DNA of 64,000 nucleotides, from positions 310,001 through 374,000 of the forward strand of contig NZ_JADQDB010000004.1 of NCBI RefSeq assembly GCF_015694405.1, given 5' to 3'. Under the pieces are notes generated by a model, which was given only the letters and a program-made list of their open reading frames with translations, had not been told where the DNA came from and made no database searches. Made by a program: the position numbers and the translations under genes. Positions 27,227-35,815 of the stretch are shown one piece after another; position 1 is the first letter of the stretch, and every line of letters begins with the position of its first letter. This DNA comes from Pelagibacterium limicola. GTDB lineage: Bacteria > Pseudomonadota > Alphaproteobacteria > Rhizobiales > Devosiaceae.

Positions 27227-29605
27227 TCAGGCCGGTTGCACCAGATTGGCCACCAGGCGGAACGCCCCGGGCACCAGTCGGTCAAGCTGGTGGTGCAGCA
27301 CGAGGCTCGTGTGGGTATGGCGACCTTTGCCAATTTTTGCTGAAATCAGCGAACCGATGAGCGGTGACTCTCCAGCATCGTTCATTGCCAGCAACGGCGA
27401 ATATGCAGGGTCCCATTCTGACGCGAAGTAAAGCCCGCGTTCCTTGTCCCAGCCGGAAAAGTCGTTCAGCGTGATCTGGTTCGGCCCGCAGAGCAGAGGA
27501 TGACGGGGCTCCAATATATTTACAGGCGCTGCCGGATCGGTTACCCGCCAACGCAAAGACGGCGAGCCGATGACTATTCGTCCCGGAGGGGTTCGCTCGG
27601 GGTCCCAGCCATCAGTCGGCCTGTGATAGAGCGTGAGCAGATGACCACCTGCCTCGACCCAGCGACGCAGCTTGTCGCGTGCTGCAATTAGATCGGGCCG
27701 CAAACCAAAAGCAAAAATTCCAATAACGATGGTTGTGAAGTGCGAAAGGCCCCCGGCCAATTCGTCGGCGCCAAGCAGGGTGACATCAAGTCCCATCCGC
27801 GAGAGCCATAACCCCACCCGGTCGGCGCCGCCGCCGGCATAGCCGATACGGGCTCCGTCGGGGCGTTTAAAATCCAGCGCCAACACCTCTAGGGTTTCTG
27901 GCCGGAAAAATCGGGCTCGTCCTATGTGGTCGTAGTCAATATCGCTTTGTCGATAAGCTCGCTCGCCATCGATATCAAGGGCCAGCGAATGCCGTCCTGA
28001 TGGAAGGTCTGCAGGTGTCACTATTAGAAATCGGTCGGCATTTCGCCTCACCTCGATTCCATTTAGGGCCGATAAATGGGCATTCTGGTCCCCCGCACCG
28101 CGCAATGTCACCACATGCTCGACGGCGCTCACACCCATCGGCACGATCAGCGCCTCAGGATCGAGAGCCACAACATGACGTGGAACGATCTGTACGGCTT
28201 CTTCAAGATCGATAGGCACCGAGATTGCACGCCCCCCGATCTGCGTTTCGACTTTCACGCTGACGAGGCCGTTGCCGCCGATGCTGGAGAAATCGGGCGG
28301 GAAGCCGTTTGCCGGTATGGCATCCGCGGCAACCTTGAGCACAAAGCTGGTGATGTTCCCTGCCTGCTCTGAGTGTGCCGCCGCTAGCACATCGGACAGC
28401 ACAGGTCTGATGGTTACGGGGGCGAGGTGCGATCCCAACTCCACATGGATATTAAGGCGTGTCTCACCAGCCGGTGGCAGCGCGTTCTGCTCAGCCCAGC
28501 CGGTGATCCGCAGCCCGGCAGCGACGGCCAGCGCCGTATCGATTTCTTCAAGTTTGCGTTTCAGCCTATGCGTGTGTTGGGCGGGAGTATCCTTTTGCAC
28601 ACGTTCGATTTCGCCTGCTGCGGCTGCAAGTTCGGCAATGATTGTTTCGCGATTGGGAAAGGCGGCAATGGCGGCATCAATATGGACTTGCGCCTGGGTA
28701 ATCCCTCGCTTGGAGGCTTCCGGCATATCGTGCGCCAGATCTCCAAGAGTGGCAGGGAGCCCATCGCGGATATCCAACTCGGCTTTTCCCTCGGCCTGCT
28801 TCAGGTGCAACGGCCAATCCGACCTGGGTTCTGCGCTCCAATGTCCCATACCCTGCGAGGCATGGTACGCGCGTGACCATTCTCCGATCTCGTCGTAACG
28901 CGCCCCGGTGGCAGGGTCCCTTCCCGGATCGACAACCGAAACCGTCGCTGGCGGTGGCGGCACTTCGTCATCATAGGTGCCACCACCACCCGGCCAGGAG
29001 GGAAGATAGTATTTCGCGACGGTCCAGGGCTCCAATCCCCATGCGCTATGCTCGGGATAGGCATCGGGATCGGCAGCCAGCGCCAGCGCCGTTTCGGCCG
29101 CTTCGGTCATGGCGCGATGGTGACCATGCTGACCGGGCACGTCCAGGAAGGTTGGGATTACGATATCGGGGCGGAACTGACGATAGGCGCGCACCAACCG
29201 CTCGATGGTGCGCTCACGGCCCCAGCGAGCAAGCGTATCGGTTCCTTTCTTTGAAAAGCCGAAATCGTGAACCGGATCGTCAGGACCATGACCGAGCCAT
29301 GCGATATCGGCGTCGAGGACCTTTGCCGCCTCCTCGAGTTCGCGCGTGCGCAATACGCCCAGAGCGCCGGCGCGCTCGGGGCCGAGGCTATTCTGGCCGC
29401 CTTCGCCGCGGGTTGAGCACGCAATGACGGTACGCATCCCCATTCCCAAACGCATGACCGCCAGCATTCCGCTTTGCTCATCGTCGGGATGGGCGCCCGT
29501 ATGCATCACCGTTATTACGGAGCGCAGGCGGCTCAATGCGCGGTGGAGTTCCAAGAGATAGGGGCGGGACTGAGAGCGCATGAGGCGCTGCCTATCGGTA
29601 AGCAT
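27227..29605 (-). CDS. Large PIG-L family deacetylase with a fused C-terminal GATase-like region
   Basis: 792-residue protein. Residues about 30-300 are a PIG-L/LmbE zinc deacetylase domain with GAHPDDEQSG and GQHGHHRAM metal motifs. The middle (about 380-560) is a beta-rich region resembling NEW3/sugar-hydrolase accessory domains. The end (about 590-790) resembles a class I glutamine-amidotransferase-like fold (RVGLWLSRMGLDVTLLGADE, then GGHLLTLYHRP) but shows no clear catalytic Cys. Normal PIG-L enzymes are 220-300 residues. No signal peptide is seen. It follows a ROK regulator gene and precedes a DMT transporter. Substrate is unknown; an N-acetylated sugar conjugate is plausible. Confidence 0.8.
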   Translation of the reverse strand: MLTDRQRLMRSQSRPYLLELHRALSRLRSVITVMHTGAHPDDEQSGMLAVMRLGMGMRTVIACSTRGEGGQNSLGPERAGALGVLRTRELEEAAKVLDADIAWLGHGPDDPVHDFGFSKKGTDTLARWGRERTIERLVRAYRQFRPDIVIPTFLDVPGQHGHHRAMTEAAETALALAADPDAYPEHSAWGLEPWTVAKYYLPSWPGGGGTYDDEVPPPPATVSVVDPGRDPATGARYDEIGEWSRAYHASQGMGHWSAEPRSDWPLHLKQAEGKAELDIRDGLPATLGDLAHDMPEASKRGITQAQVHIDAAIAAFPNRETIIAELAAAAGEIERVQKDTPAQHTHRLKRKLEEIDTALAVAAGLRITGWAEQNALPPAGETRLNIHVELGSHLAPVTIRPVLSDVLAAAHSEQAGNITSFVLKVAADAIPANGFPPDFSSIGGNGLVSVKVETQIGGRAISVPIDLEEAVQIVPRHVVALDPEALIVPMGVSAVEHVVTLRGAGDQNAHLSALNGIEVRRNADRFLIVTPADLPSGRHSLALDIDGERAYRQSDIDYDHIGRARFFRPETLEVLALDFKRPDGARIGYAGGGADRVGLWLSRMGLDVTLLGADELAGGLSHFTTIVIGIFAFGLRPDLIAARDKLRRWVEAGGHLLTLYHRPTDGWDPERTPPGRIVIGSPSLRWRVTDPAAPVNILEPRHPLLCGPNQITLNDFSGWDKERGLYFASEWDPAYSPLLAMNDAGESPLIGSLISAKIGKGRHTHTSLVLHHQLDRLVPGAFRLVANLVQPA

Positions 29606-29618
29606 GGCTAAAACCTCA

Positions 29619-30857
29619 TCAAGCGAGCGACGGTAGGTGCATTGGAGCAGGGGCGGTGCTCAGATGCGGGGATACGGCATCGAGCAGGGGCAACGCGGCC
29701 GCACCCAGCGCCGCCGTCAGTTGGCCGGTTTGGCCGATGAGCACGCGTGGATGGGTCCGGCCGGGCCGAACCGCAATCGACACGGGCAGCGGGTCGAGTG
29801 CAGAGATCATCGCCTCAAGTATGCAATCGGGCAGCCCGCCGCCAAATATCACGGTCTCGGGGTCGAAGATGTTCTCGAGCATCGCTATAGCAGGCGCCAG
29901 GTGGTCCGCGGCCTCCACGATCCAATCGAGCAGCGCGGGTTCGCGCGCCTGATACAGGGCTTCGATCGCTTCTACGGTATCGATCCTATGACCGGCCGTT
30001 GCCATTCGCGCGCGCAGCGCGACTACAGATACGAAATTTTCTATAGCGCCATCGGGCCCATATAGTGCCGTCCGGTTGCGCGGGGTTATCGCCACGTGCC
30101 CGATTTCGCCCGCATTTCCAAACGTGCCGCGCAATGGGCGGCCGTCCTGAATGATACCGAGCCCAAGGCCTGCCCCAAAATAAAGATAACAGAAGTTGTC
30201 GATCCGTCGCCCTGCGCCGTAAAGCCGTTCACCCACCGCGGCGGCCGTCGCATCGTTGTCGAGACTGACTGGATACCCCGTCGCAAGGCCGATCATAGGA
30301 ACCGGGTCGACGCCTTGCCATCCCGGAAGCATGCCCGGCCCGACCGAACTCATCGCCTCGACCTCAAACGGGCCAGGCATAACGACACCGATACCCAGAA
30401 TGCGTCCGCCCCCGGCCAGTTCGGCGAGGGCGGCAACTTCATGAGCCACGCGCCCCGGGATAACTGCCGGACTGGTGTTCTGGAGCGGTATATGGGCCTG
30501 TGCCCTGACCCGGCCTGAAAGATCGAGTAGCACGCCCACCATATGGTCAGCGGCGATCTCTACCCCTGCGGTCATCGGTCCATCGGGGTTTATTGCAAAC
30601 TGTATTGGTGGCTGGCCGCGGCCCGCCCGCAGGCGGCCCGTTTCGATCAACATGCCTTCATCGAGCAGCTCATCGACAATATTGGCCACGGCTTGTGCAG
30701 TAAGCTGGGCGTGGCGAGCAATTTCCGTACGGCCAAGATGGCCGTGTAGCCTTATCGCTTCCAGAACAACCCTGCGATTGTGCGCGCGGTTTCTACCGGG
30801 ATTTGACCCAATGGCAAGCCGCTTGGACTGCGCGACCTGCCTCCTATTGCTGGTCAT
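29619..30857 (-). CDS. ROK-family transcriptional regulator lacking the zinc cysteines
   Basis: 412-residue NagC/XylR-like protein. An N-terminal winged HTH (HGHLGRTEIARHAQLTAQAVANIVDEL) precedes a ROK sugar-binding/kinase-like domain (LDNDATAAAVGERLYGAG, GNAGEIGHVAI). The canonical CxCGxxGC zinc motif after GEIGH is absent: the region reads TPRNRTALYGPDGAIENFV, with no Cys. ATG 30857 has a good GGGGAGAGG site; an in-frame start at 30971 is less likely. The gene is divergent from a sugar ABC operon, which it probably regulates together with the downstream PIG-L/DMT genes. Confidence 0.87.
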   Translation of the reverse strand: MTSNRRQVAQSKRLAIGSNPGRNRAHNRRVVLEAIRLHGHLGRTEIARHAQLTAQAVANIVDELLDEGMLIETGRLRAGRGQPPIQFAINPDGPMTAGVEIAADHMVGVLLDLSGRVRAQAHIPLQNTSPAVIPGRVAHEVAALAELAGGGRILGIGVVMPGPFEVEAMSSVGPGMLPGWQGVDPVPMIGLATGYPVSLDNDATAAAVGERLYGAGRRIDNFCYLYFGAGLGLGIIQDGRPLRGTFGNAGEIGHVAITPRNRTALYGPDGAIENFVSVVALRARMATAGHRIDTVEAIEALYQAREPALLDWIVEAADHLAPAIAMLENIFDPETVIFGGGLPDCILEAMISALDPLPVSIAVRPGRTHPRVLIGQTGQLTAALGAAALPLLDAVSPHLSTAPAPMHLPSLA

Positions 30858-31131
30858 GGCCTCTCCCCGAATTCGCTGCCCCCATAAGACGTGGCGCAAT
30901 ATCATTGACCATCCACGCATCCATCCCAGAAGACTTCGACAAGGACAGTTGGTAAAAGCTAGGTCAGGCAATTCAATAACTCAAGTAGATTATTTTATTG
31001 ACAACTTCTCTGTCCTCGTTTCACCTTGAGCTTTGGAATTGCGGGAATGTCTCGCGTTTCAACAAGGAGCGGACCCGATGCAGCGGGAGGGTATTGCAAT
31101 AGCCGCATGCAAGGGCATCAAGGAGGTTTCA
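30858..31131. promoter_or_regulatory. Divergent ROK/ABC-operon promoter region
   Basis: The 274-base spacer contains an AT-rich stretch with a 6-base inverted repeat, CAATAA (30974-30979) and TTATTG (30995-31000), overlapping a -35-like TTGACA (30998-31003). No good -10 box was found at standard distance. The repeat is a candidate ROK operator; an AAGGAGG ribosome site precedes ATG 31132. Confidence 0.4.
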
Positions 31132-32388
31132 ATGCGCAACCGTTTCACTTTGGCCGGCCTTGCTGCCGGTGTTTCCATGATGGCGATGGGTTCTGCCCAG
31201 GCTGTAGAAATCGAATACTGGCAATATGTGTTCGATAGCCGCGTGCAGGCGATGGACCAGCTCATCGCCAACTTCGAGGCAGCCAATCCCGGCATCACCG
31301 TCAGACACGTGACTTTTCCCTACGCCGACTACCAGACACGCGTAACCGCCGCCAAATTGGCGGGGCAGGGGCCTGACGTCGTGCAACTGTTCTATGGCTG
31401 GCTTGACAATTTTGTCGCGGGCGAACTGATCCAGCCCCTCAATCCCGACGTCTTCCCGCACGAAGAGATTGAGAGTGAGTTTTTCCCCATCGTCGGCGCC
31501 ATGAAGCGAGGCGAGGACTATTACGGATTGCCGACAGCTGTCCGCTCTCTGGCTCTTTTCTATAACAAGCAACTTTTTGACGAAGCCGGTCTCGACCCCG
31601 ATAACCCGCCCCAGACCCTCGAGGAACTGCTCGCCGCGGCTGAGGCGACCGTTAAGCGCGACGGCGCGGGCAATATCATCTCGGTTGGTCTTGCGATGGG
31701 GATGGCCGCGCAGGACCACCATTGGTGGCGTGAAGGCCTTATTCGCCAGTTCGGCGGTCAGGCCTATTCCGATGACGGGCGCACCGTGGCGTACAACGAC
31801 GACGCAGGCCTCGCTGCAACGAGCTGGCAGGCCGACCTCTACAATACTCACGGCGTCACCCAGATCGGCTTCATGGATGAACCGCAGGCTGCCTTCCGGG
31901 CTGGTCTTGCAGCAATGTCGATTGATGGCACCTTCCGCCTCGGAGCGTTCAACGCCATTGAATCCTTTGAATGGGGGGTTACTGAACTGCCCGCCAACGC
32001 CGATGGCTATCGCTCCAACTATGCAAGCTATTTTGCAAATGCCATCGGAGCGAGCGCTTCTGGTGACGAGCTTGAAGCCGCCGAAAAATTCCTGGCCTAC
32101 ATTTCTTCCGAAGAGGCCATGGAAGTGTGGCTGGACATCGTGGGCGAGTTGCCGGCGCGCCAGTCTGCGGCGCTTACAGAAGAAAACCTTTCCCATCCGG
32201 TCTATGCGCCCTTCCTAAAGGGGCTCGAATACGCTCATACCACTGTCTTTGTGGATGAAGCGGCTCAGCGGCAGGTCGCCATCGACATGGAAGCCCGGAT
32301 GTCCATTCAAGGGCAGGACCCTGCGGATGCGCTTGCCGAAGCTGCGGCAGCCGAGCAGGCCATTCTCGACAACTTCTACAGCCGCTAG
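31132..32388 (+). CDS. Sugar ABC transporter, periplasmic substrate-binding protein
   Basis: 418-residue solute-binding protein (SBP_bac_1 type). A signal peptide with cleavage after GSAQA (about residue 24) is followed by IEYWQYVFDSRVQAMDQLI and the family motif GPDVVQLFYGWL. The ATG at 31132 has a near-perfect AAGGAGG site; an upstream in-frame start at 31033 is rejected. First gene of the second sugar-uptake operon, divergent from the ROK gene and followed by a 9-base hairpin. The accompanying deacetylase, lyase and kinase suggest an unusual amino-sugar or sugar conjugate as ligand. Confidence 0.9.
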   Translation: MRNRFTLAGLAAGVSMMAMGSAQAVEIEYWQYVFDSRVQAMDQLIANFEAANPGITVRHVTFPYADYQTRVTAAKLAGQGPDVVQLFYGWLDNFVAGELIQPLNPDVFPHEEIESEFFPIVGAMKRGEDYYGLPTAVRSLALFYNKQLFDEAGLDPDNPPQTLEELLAAAEATVKRDGAGNIISVGLAMGMAAQDHHWWREGLIRQFGGQAYSDDGRTVAYNDDAGLAATSWQADLYNTHGVTQIGFMDEPQAAFRAGLAAMSIDGTFRLGAFNAIESFEWGVTELPANADGYRSNYASYFANAIGASASGDELEAAEKFLAYISSEEAMEVWLDIVGELPARQSAALTEENLSHPVYAPFLKGLEYAHTTVFVDEAAQRQVAIDMEARMSIQGQDPADALAEAAAAEQAILDNFYSR

Positions 32389-32404
32389 GACTCGACGCGG
32401 TCGA

Positions 32405-32428
32405 CCGGCGCCCGGGTAAGGGCGCCGG
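32405..32428 (+). promoter_or_regulatory. Intercistronic hairpin after the second sugar-binding-protein gene
   Basis: CCGGCGCCC (32405-32413) and GGGCGCCGG (32420-32428) form a perfect 9-base stem with a 6-base loop, 16 bases after the stop. No T-run follows, so an mRNA-stability or partial-attenuation role is more likely than full termination. Confidence 0.65.
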
Positions 32429-32504
32429 CCCCTCAATGGCTCGGCAAGGGGTGTTGCCTTTGTCTTTCGAGCTTCGTCGGGGTGTAGGGAAAAGGGGAGA
32501 AGCA

Positions 32505-33434
32505 ATGTCCTTTGGAAATGAGGCTGGCCCGGCCGGTGCTGTCGGTATCTGGGATCGCATTACCATCGGGCAGAAGCGCGTGATCTGGGCTTGGGCCTTT
32601 CTCGCCGTGCCGATCGTTTTTTATGTCGGCATTCGCTTTTATCCGACATTCCAAGCCTTCTGGCTCTCTTTCACCAATTGGGACCTTCTGCGCCCGGCCC
32701 GTTTCATAGGGCTAGCCAATTACCAGAGGATGTGGGGCGATCCCCAATTCTGGCAGGTCTTTCGCAACACCTTCGCCTATCTCATCATAGGCACCCCAAT
32801 CAGCCTCGTGGTCTCGTTCGTTATTGCCTATTATCTCGACCGCGTCCGTTTCATGCATGGTTTTATCCGCGCGCTCTATTTTCTGCCTTTCTTGACCACA
32901 GCCGCGGCAATGGCATGGGTGTGGCGGTGGTTCTATCAGCCTGTTCCCATAGGCATCATCAACAGTTTTCTGGCCAATTTCGGTTTGCCGTCCCAGCCGT
33001 TCCTGCGCTCCACAGAACAGGCGCTCCCAGCAATTATGGTCACCGCCATCTGGGCAGGGCTCGGTTTTCAAATCATCATATTCATGGCCGGCTTGAGGGC
33101 GATCCCACAGACCTTTTACGAAGCGGCCCGTATTGACGGTCTGGGCGAGTGGGCCATTCTGCGCAAGATCACCCTGCCGCTTCTCAAGCCCACCACTGTC
33201 TTCCTCGTCGTCTTCTCCTCGATCGGTTTCCTGCGGATATTCGATCAGGTCTACAACATGACGACCAACGATCCAGGCGGTCCGCTCAATTCGACCAAAC
33301 CGCTGGTTCTCCTGATCTACCAGACCGCATTTTCTTCCTATGACATGGGATACGCCGCAGCTCAAACCGTCGTGCTGTTCACGATCCTGCTCGTTGTCTC
33401 CTTGTTGCAACTTTGGGTGTTGAGGAATCGCTGA
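32505..33434 (+). CDS. Sugar ABC transporter permease (first)
   Basis: 309-residue inner-membrane permease with six predicted helices. It starts at ATG 32505 behind GGGGAGAAG; an in-frame start at 32436 is rejected. The EAA coupling loop reads TFYEAARIDGLGEWAILRKITLP. Its stop overlaps the next start (TGATG), coupling the two permeases. Confidence 0.9.
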   Translation: MSFGNEAGPAGAVGIWDRITIGQKRVIWAWAFLAVPIVFYVGIRFYPTFQAFWLSFTNWDLLRPARFIGLANYQRMWGDPQFWQVFRNTFAYLIIGTPISLVVSFVIAYYLDRVRFMHGFIRALYFLPFLTTAAAMAWVWRWFYQPVPIGIINSFLANFGLPSQPFLRSTEQALPAIMVTAIWAGLGFQIIIFMAGLRAIPQTFYEAARIDGLGEWAILRKITLPLLKPTTVFLVVFSSIGFLRIFDQVYNMTTNDPGGPLNSTKPLVLLIYQTAFSSYDMGYAAAQTVVLFTILLVVSLLQLWVLRNR

Positions 33435-34300
33435 TGGCCGCCTTGATGACTCGCCCCGGCAGTCCCGAACTCGCAGCAAACCGCAGAAATATCCGTCCCG
33501 GTCGCGTGATGGTGTGGACGCTCTTGTTCATCGGTGGCGTGATAATGGTCACGCCGCTGCTTTACATGTTCTCGACCTCGCTCAAGTCGGCAGGACAAGT
33601 CTACGATCTGCGGCTCATTCCGGCCGCACCCACGCTCGACAACTATATCAAGGTGCTGTCAGACGGGCGCTTCCTTCGCTGGTTTTTCAACTCCACCCTG
33701 ATTGCGCTCTGCGTCACGCTTTCGAACGTATTTTTCGACAGCCTCGTGGGCTACACGCTCGCCAAGTTCGATTTCCGCGGTCGATATCTCGTCTTCATCG
33801 CTATTCTTTCGACACTCATGATCCCGACCGAGATGCTGGTCATCCCCTGGTATCTGATGAGCGCGCAGTTCGGCTGGATTGATACGTATTGGGGCATCAT
33901 GTTCCCCGGTATGATGACCGCCTTCGGCACCTTCCTCATGAAACAGTTCTTTGAATCGGTGCCCAACGACTTTCTTGAAGCCGCGCGTGTGGACGGTCTG
34001 AATGAATTCACCATCTGGTGGCGCATCGCCATGCCGATGGTCGTGCCGGCGATTTCAGCTCTTGCCATCTTTACGTTCCTTGGCAACTGGACGGCATTTT
34101 TCTGGCCCCTTATCGTCACCAACAGTCGTGAGCTTTATACGCTGCCCGTTGGCCTTTCGAGCTTTGCCGTCGAACAGTCGATCCAATGGGAAATGATCAT
34201 GACCGGCGCTGCCCTCGCGACAATTCCAACTCTTCTGGTGTTTCTCGTGCTGCAACGCTTCATCGTGCGTGGCGTGATGCTGGCCGGTCTCAAGGGATAG
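33434..34300 (+). CDS. Sugar ABC transporter permease (second)
   Basis: 288-residue MalG-like permease with six predicted helices. The EAA loop is FLEAARVDGLNEFTIWWRIAMP. The start overlaps the upstream stop by one base. It lies 3 bases before the lyase gene, so transporter and enzyme genes are one operon. Confidence 0.9.
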   Translation: MAALMTRPGSPELAANRRNIRPGRVMVWTLLFIGGVIMVTPLLYMFSTSLKSAGQVYDLRLIPAAPTLDNYIKVLSDGRFLRWFFNSTLIALCVTLSNVFFDSLVGYTLAKFDFRGRYLVFIAILSTLMIPTEMLVIPWYLMSAQFGWIDTYWGIMFPGMMTAFGTFLMKQFFESVPNDFLEAARVDGLNEFTIWWRIAMPMVVPAISALAIFTFLGNWTAFFWPLIVTNSRELYTLPVGLSSFAVEQSIQWEMIMTGAALATIPTLLVFLVLQRFIVRGVMLAGLKG

Positions 34301-34303
34301 GCG

Positions 34304-35815
34304 ATGATGACAGACCCAAGACTATCGGACACAAGCGTTTTCCCCGACCCGGTCTACACGGAAACGGTGTTACGCCCACTATTCGAAGGGGCCAAGGCTC
34401 ACCACGTCGAAGGATTTCGCGCCATCGATCGCGCCCATCTCGTGATGTTGGCGGAAACCGGGATTCTCGACGCGGGGCAGGCCTCCGCCCTTGCCTCGGC
34501 ATTGGTGGACATCGATGCAGAGGTCGACGTCCCGTCTCTTACCTACACCGGGGAGGTCGAGGACTTTTTCTTTCTGATCGAACGCGAACTGCGCAAGCGC
34601 CTTGGTCCGGATCTCGCAGGCCGTCTGCATACGGCCCGTTCACGCAACGATATCGACCACACCCTGTTCAAAATCGGGCTGAAAGAGCGGATTGATGTTC
34701 TCATCGGTAAGGCCATGGCGCTGCATACCGCGCTCATCGACGCTGCCGAGCGGGAAAAGGACACGCTGATCGTTGCTTATACCCACGGACAGCCAGCTCA
34801 GCCCTCAACCTTCGGGCACTATCTTTCCGCCGTAATCGAAGTGCTCGCTCGCGACATCGAACGCCTCTTTGAAGCTCGAGCGGTTGTGGATCTCTCCCCG
34901 ATGGGCGCCGCTGCGATCACGACGTCGGGGTTTCCTATAGATCGCGAGCTTGTCGCCCGGCTGCTGGGCTTTTCCGCCCCCCTCCAGAATTCATACAGTT
35001 GTATTGCAGCGGTGGACTACATAACGGCCACCTATGGCGCGATCGAGTTGATGTTTCTCCATATCGGGCGCCCGATTCAGGACTTTCAGTACTGGACGGC
35101 ATTCGAGGTCGGCCAACTCTATGTGCCGAATGCGCTGGTGCAGATCTCGTCCATCATGCCGCAGAAGCGCAATCCCGTGCCGATCGAGCATCTTCGACAT
35201 CTCGCGAGCCAGACCATGGCGCGCGCGCGCGCAATGCTCGATGTGATGCACAATACCCCGTTTACGGACATGAACGACAGCGAGGGCGAAACCCAGGCGA
35301 TGGGGTACCAGGCGTTCGATTGCGCCTATCGTGTACTCGATCTGTTAAGTTCGGTCATCTCACAGGTGCGGGTCGATTCAACGCGTGTAGCGGGCACAAT
35401 CCGCCGCTCCTGCATAACCATTACCGAACTTGCAGATAGCCTTGTGCGCCAGGAAGGACTGTCTTTCCGCGAAGGCCACGAAATTGCCGCGACCGTCGCA
35501 CGCGCCGTGGTCTCGATTGACGGCGATCTTCTGATCGATGGCTACGGTCCTTTCATAGAGGCTTTCGAAAGGCTGACCGGACGCCACACCGCGATAGGAC
35601 CGGAGCGCTTTGCCGAGCTTGTTTCGCCGGAGAATTTTGTTGCCGTGCGTGCACGATATGGCGGTCCTGCTGCCGGTCCTTTGGGAGAGGCCATCGCTGG
35701 CTACCGCGAAAAGGCCGAGTTCTTTTCCGAGATGGCCGCTGGCCATGCGCGGCGAACAGCCGCCGCCGCCGCCGAACTCGATACACGTTTCAACGCCTTG
35801 ATAGGGGAAGCCTGA
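34304..35815 (+). CDS. Argininosuccinate-lyase-like enzyme of an uptake operon
   Basis: 503-residue member of the fumarase/aspartase superfamily, closest in pattern to ArgH. It shows LHTARSRND (about 108), THGQPAQPSTFGH and the flexible catalytic loop SSIMPQKRNP, with the catalytic Ser. ArgH proper is about 460-470 residues. Members cleave C-N (or C-O) bonds and release fumarate; EDDS and iminodisuccinate lyases are ArgH-like examples outside arginine synthesis. Sitting between transporter permease and ATPase genes, it is far more likely catabolic than biosynthetic. The substrate is probably an imported adduct of an amino compound with a fumarate-forming acid. Calling it argH would mislead. 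Confidence 0.8.
   Translation: MMTDPRLSDTSVFPDPVYTETVLRPLFEGAKAHHVEGFRAIDRAHLVMLAETGILDAGQASALASALVDIDAEVDVPSLTYTGEVEDFFFLIERELRKRLGPDLAGRLHTARSRNDIDHTLFKIGLKERIDVLIGKAMALHTALIDAAEREKDTLIVAYTHGQPAQPSTFGHYLSAVIEVLARDIERLFEARAVVDLSPMGAAAITTSGFPIDRELVARLLGFSAPLQNSYSCIAAVDYITATYGAIELMFLHIGRPIQDFQYWTAFEVGQLYVPNALVQISSIMPQKRNPVPIEHLRHLASQTMARARAMLDVMHNTPFTDMNDSEGETQAMGYQAFDCAYRVLDLLSSVISQVRVDSTRVAGTIRRSCITITELADSLVRQEGLSFREGHEIAATVARAVVSIDGDLLIDGYGPFIEAFERLTGRHTAIGPERFAELVSPENFVAVRARYGGPAAGPLGEAIAGYREKAEFFSEMAAGHARRTAAAAAELDTRFNALIGEA

Noticed and set aside
34304-35815. Naming the lyase argH
   Set aside because: Superfamily motifs fit ArgH, but the length and the position inside an uptake operon argue against arginine biosynthesis.
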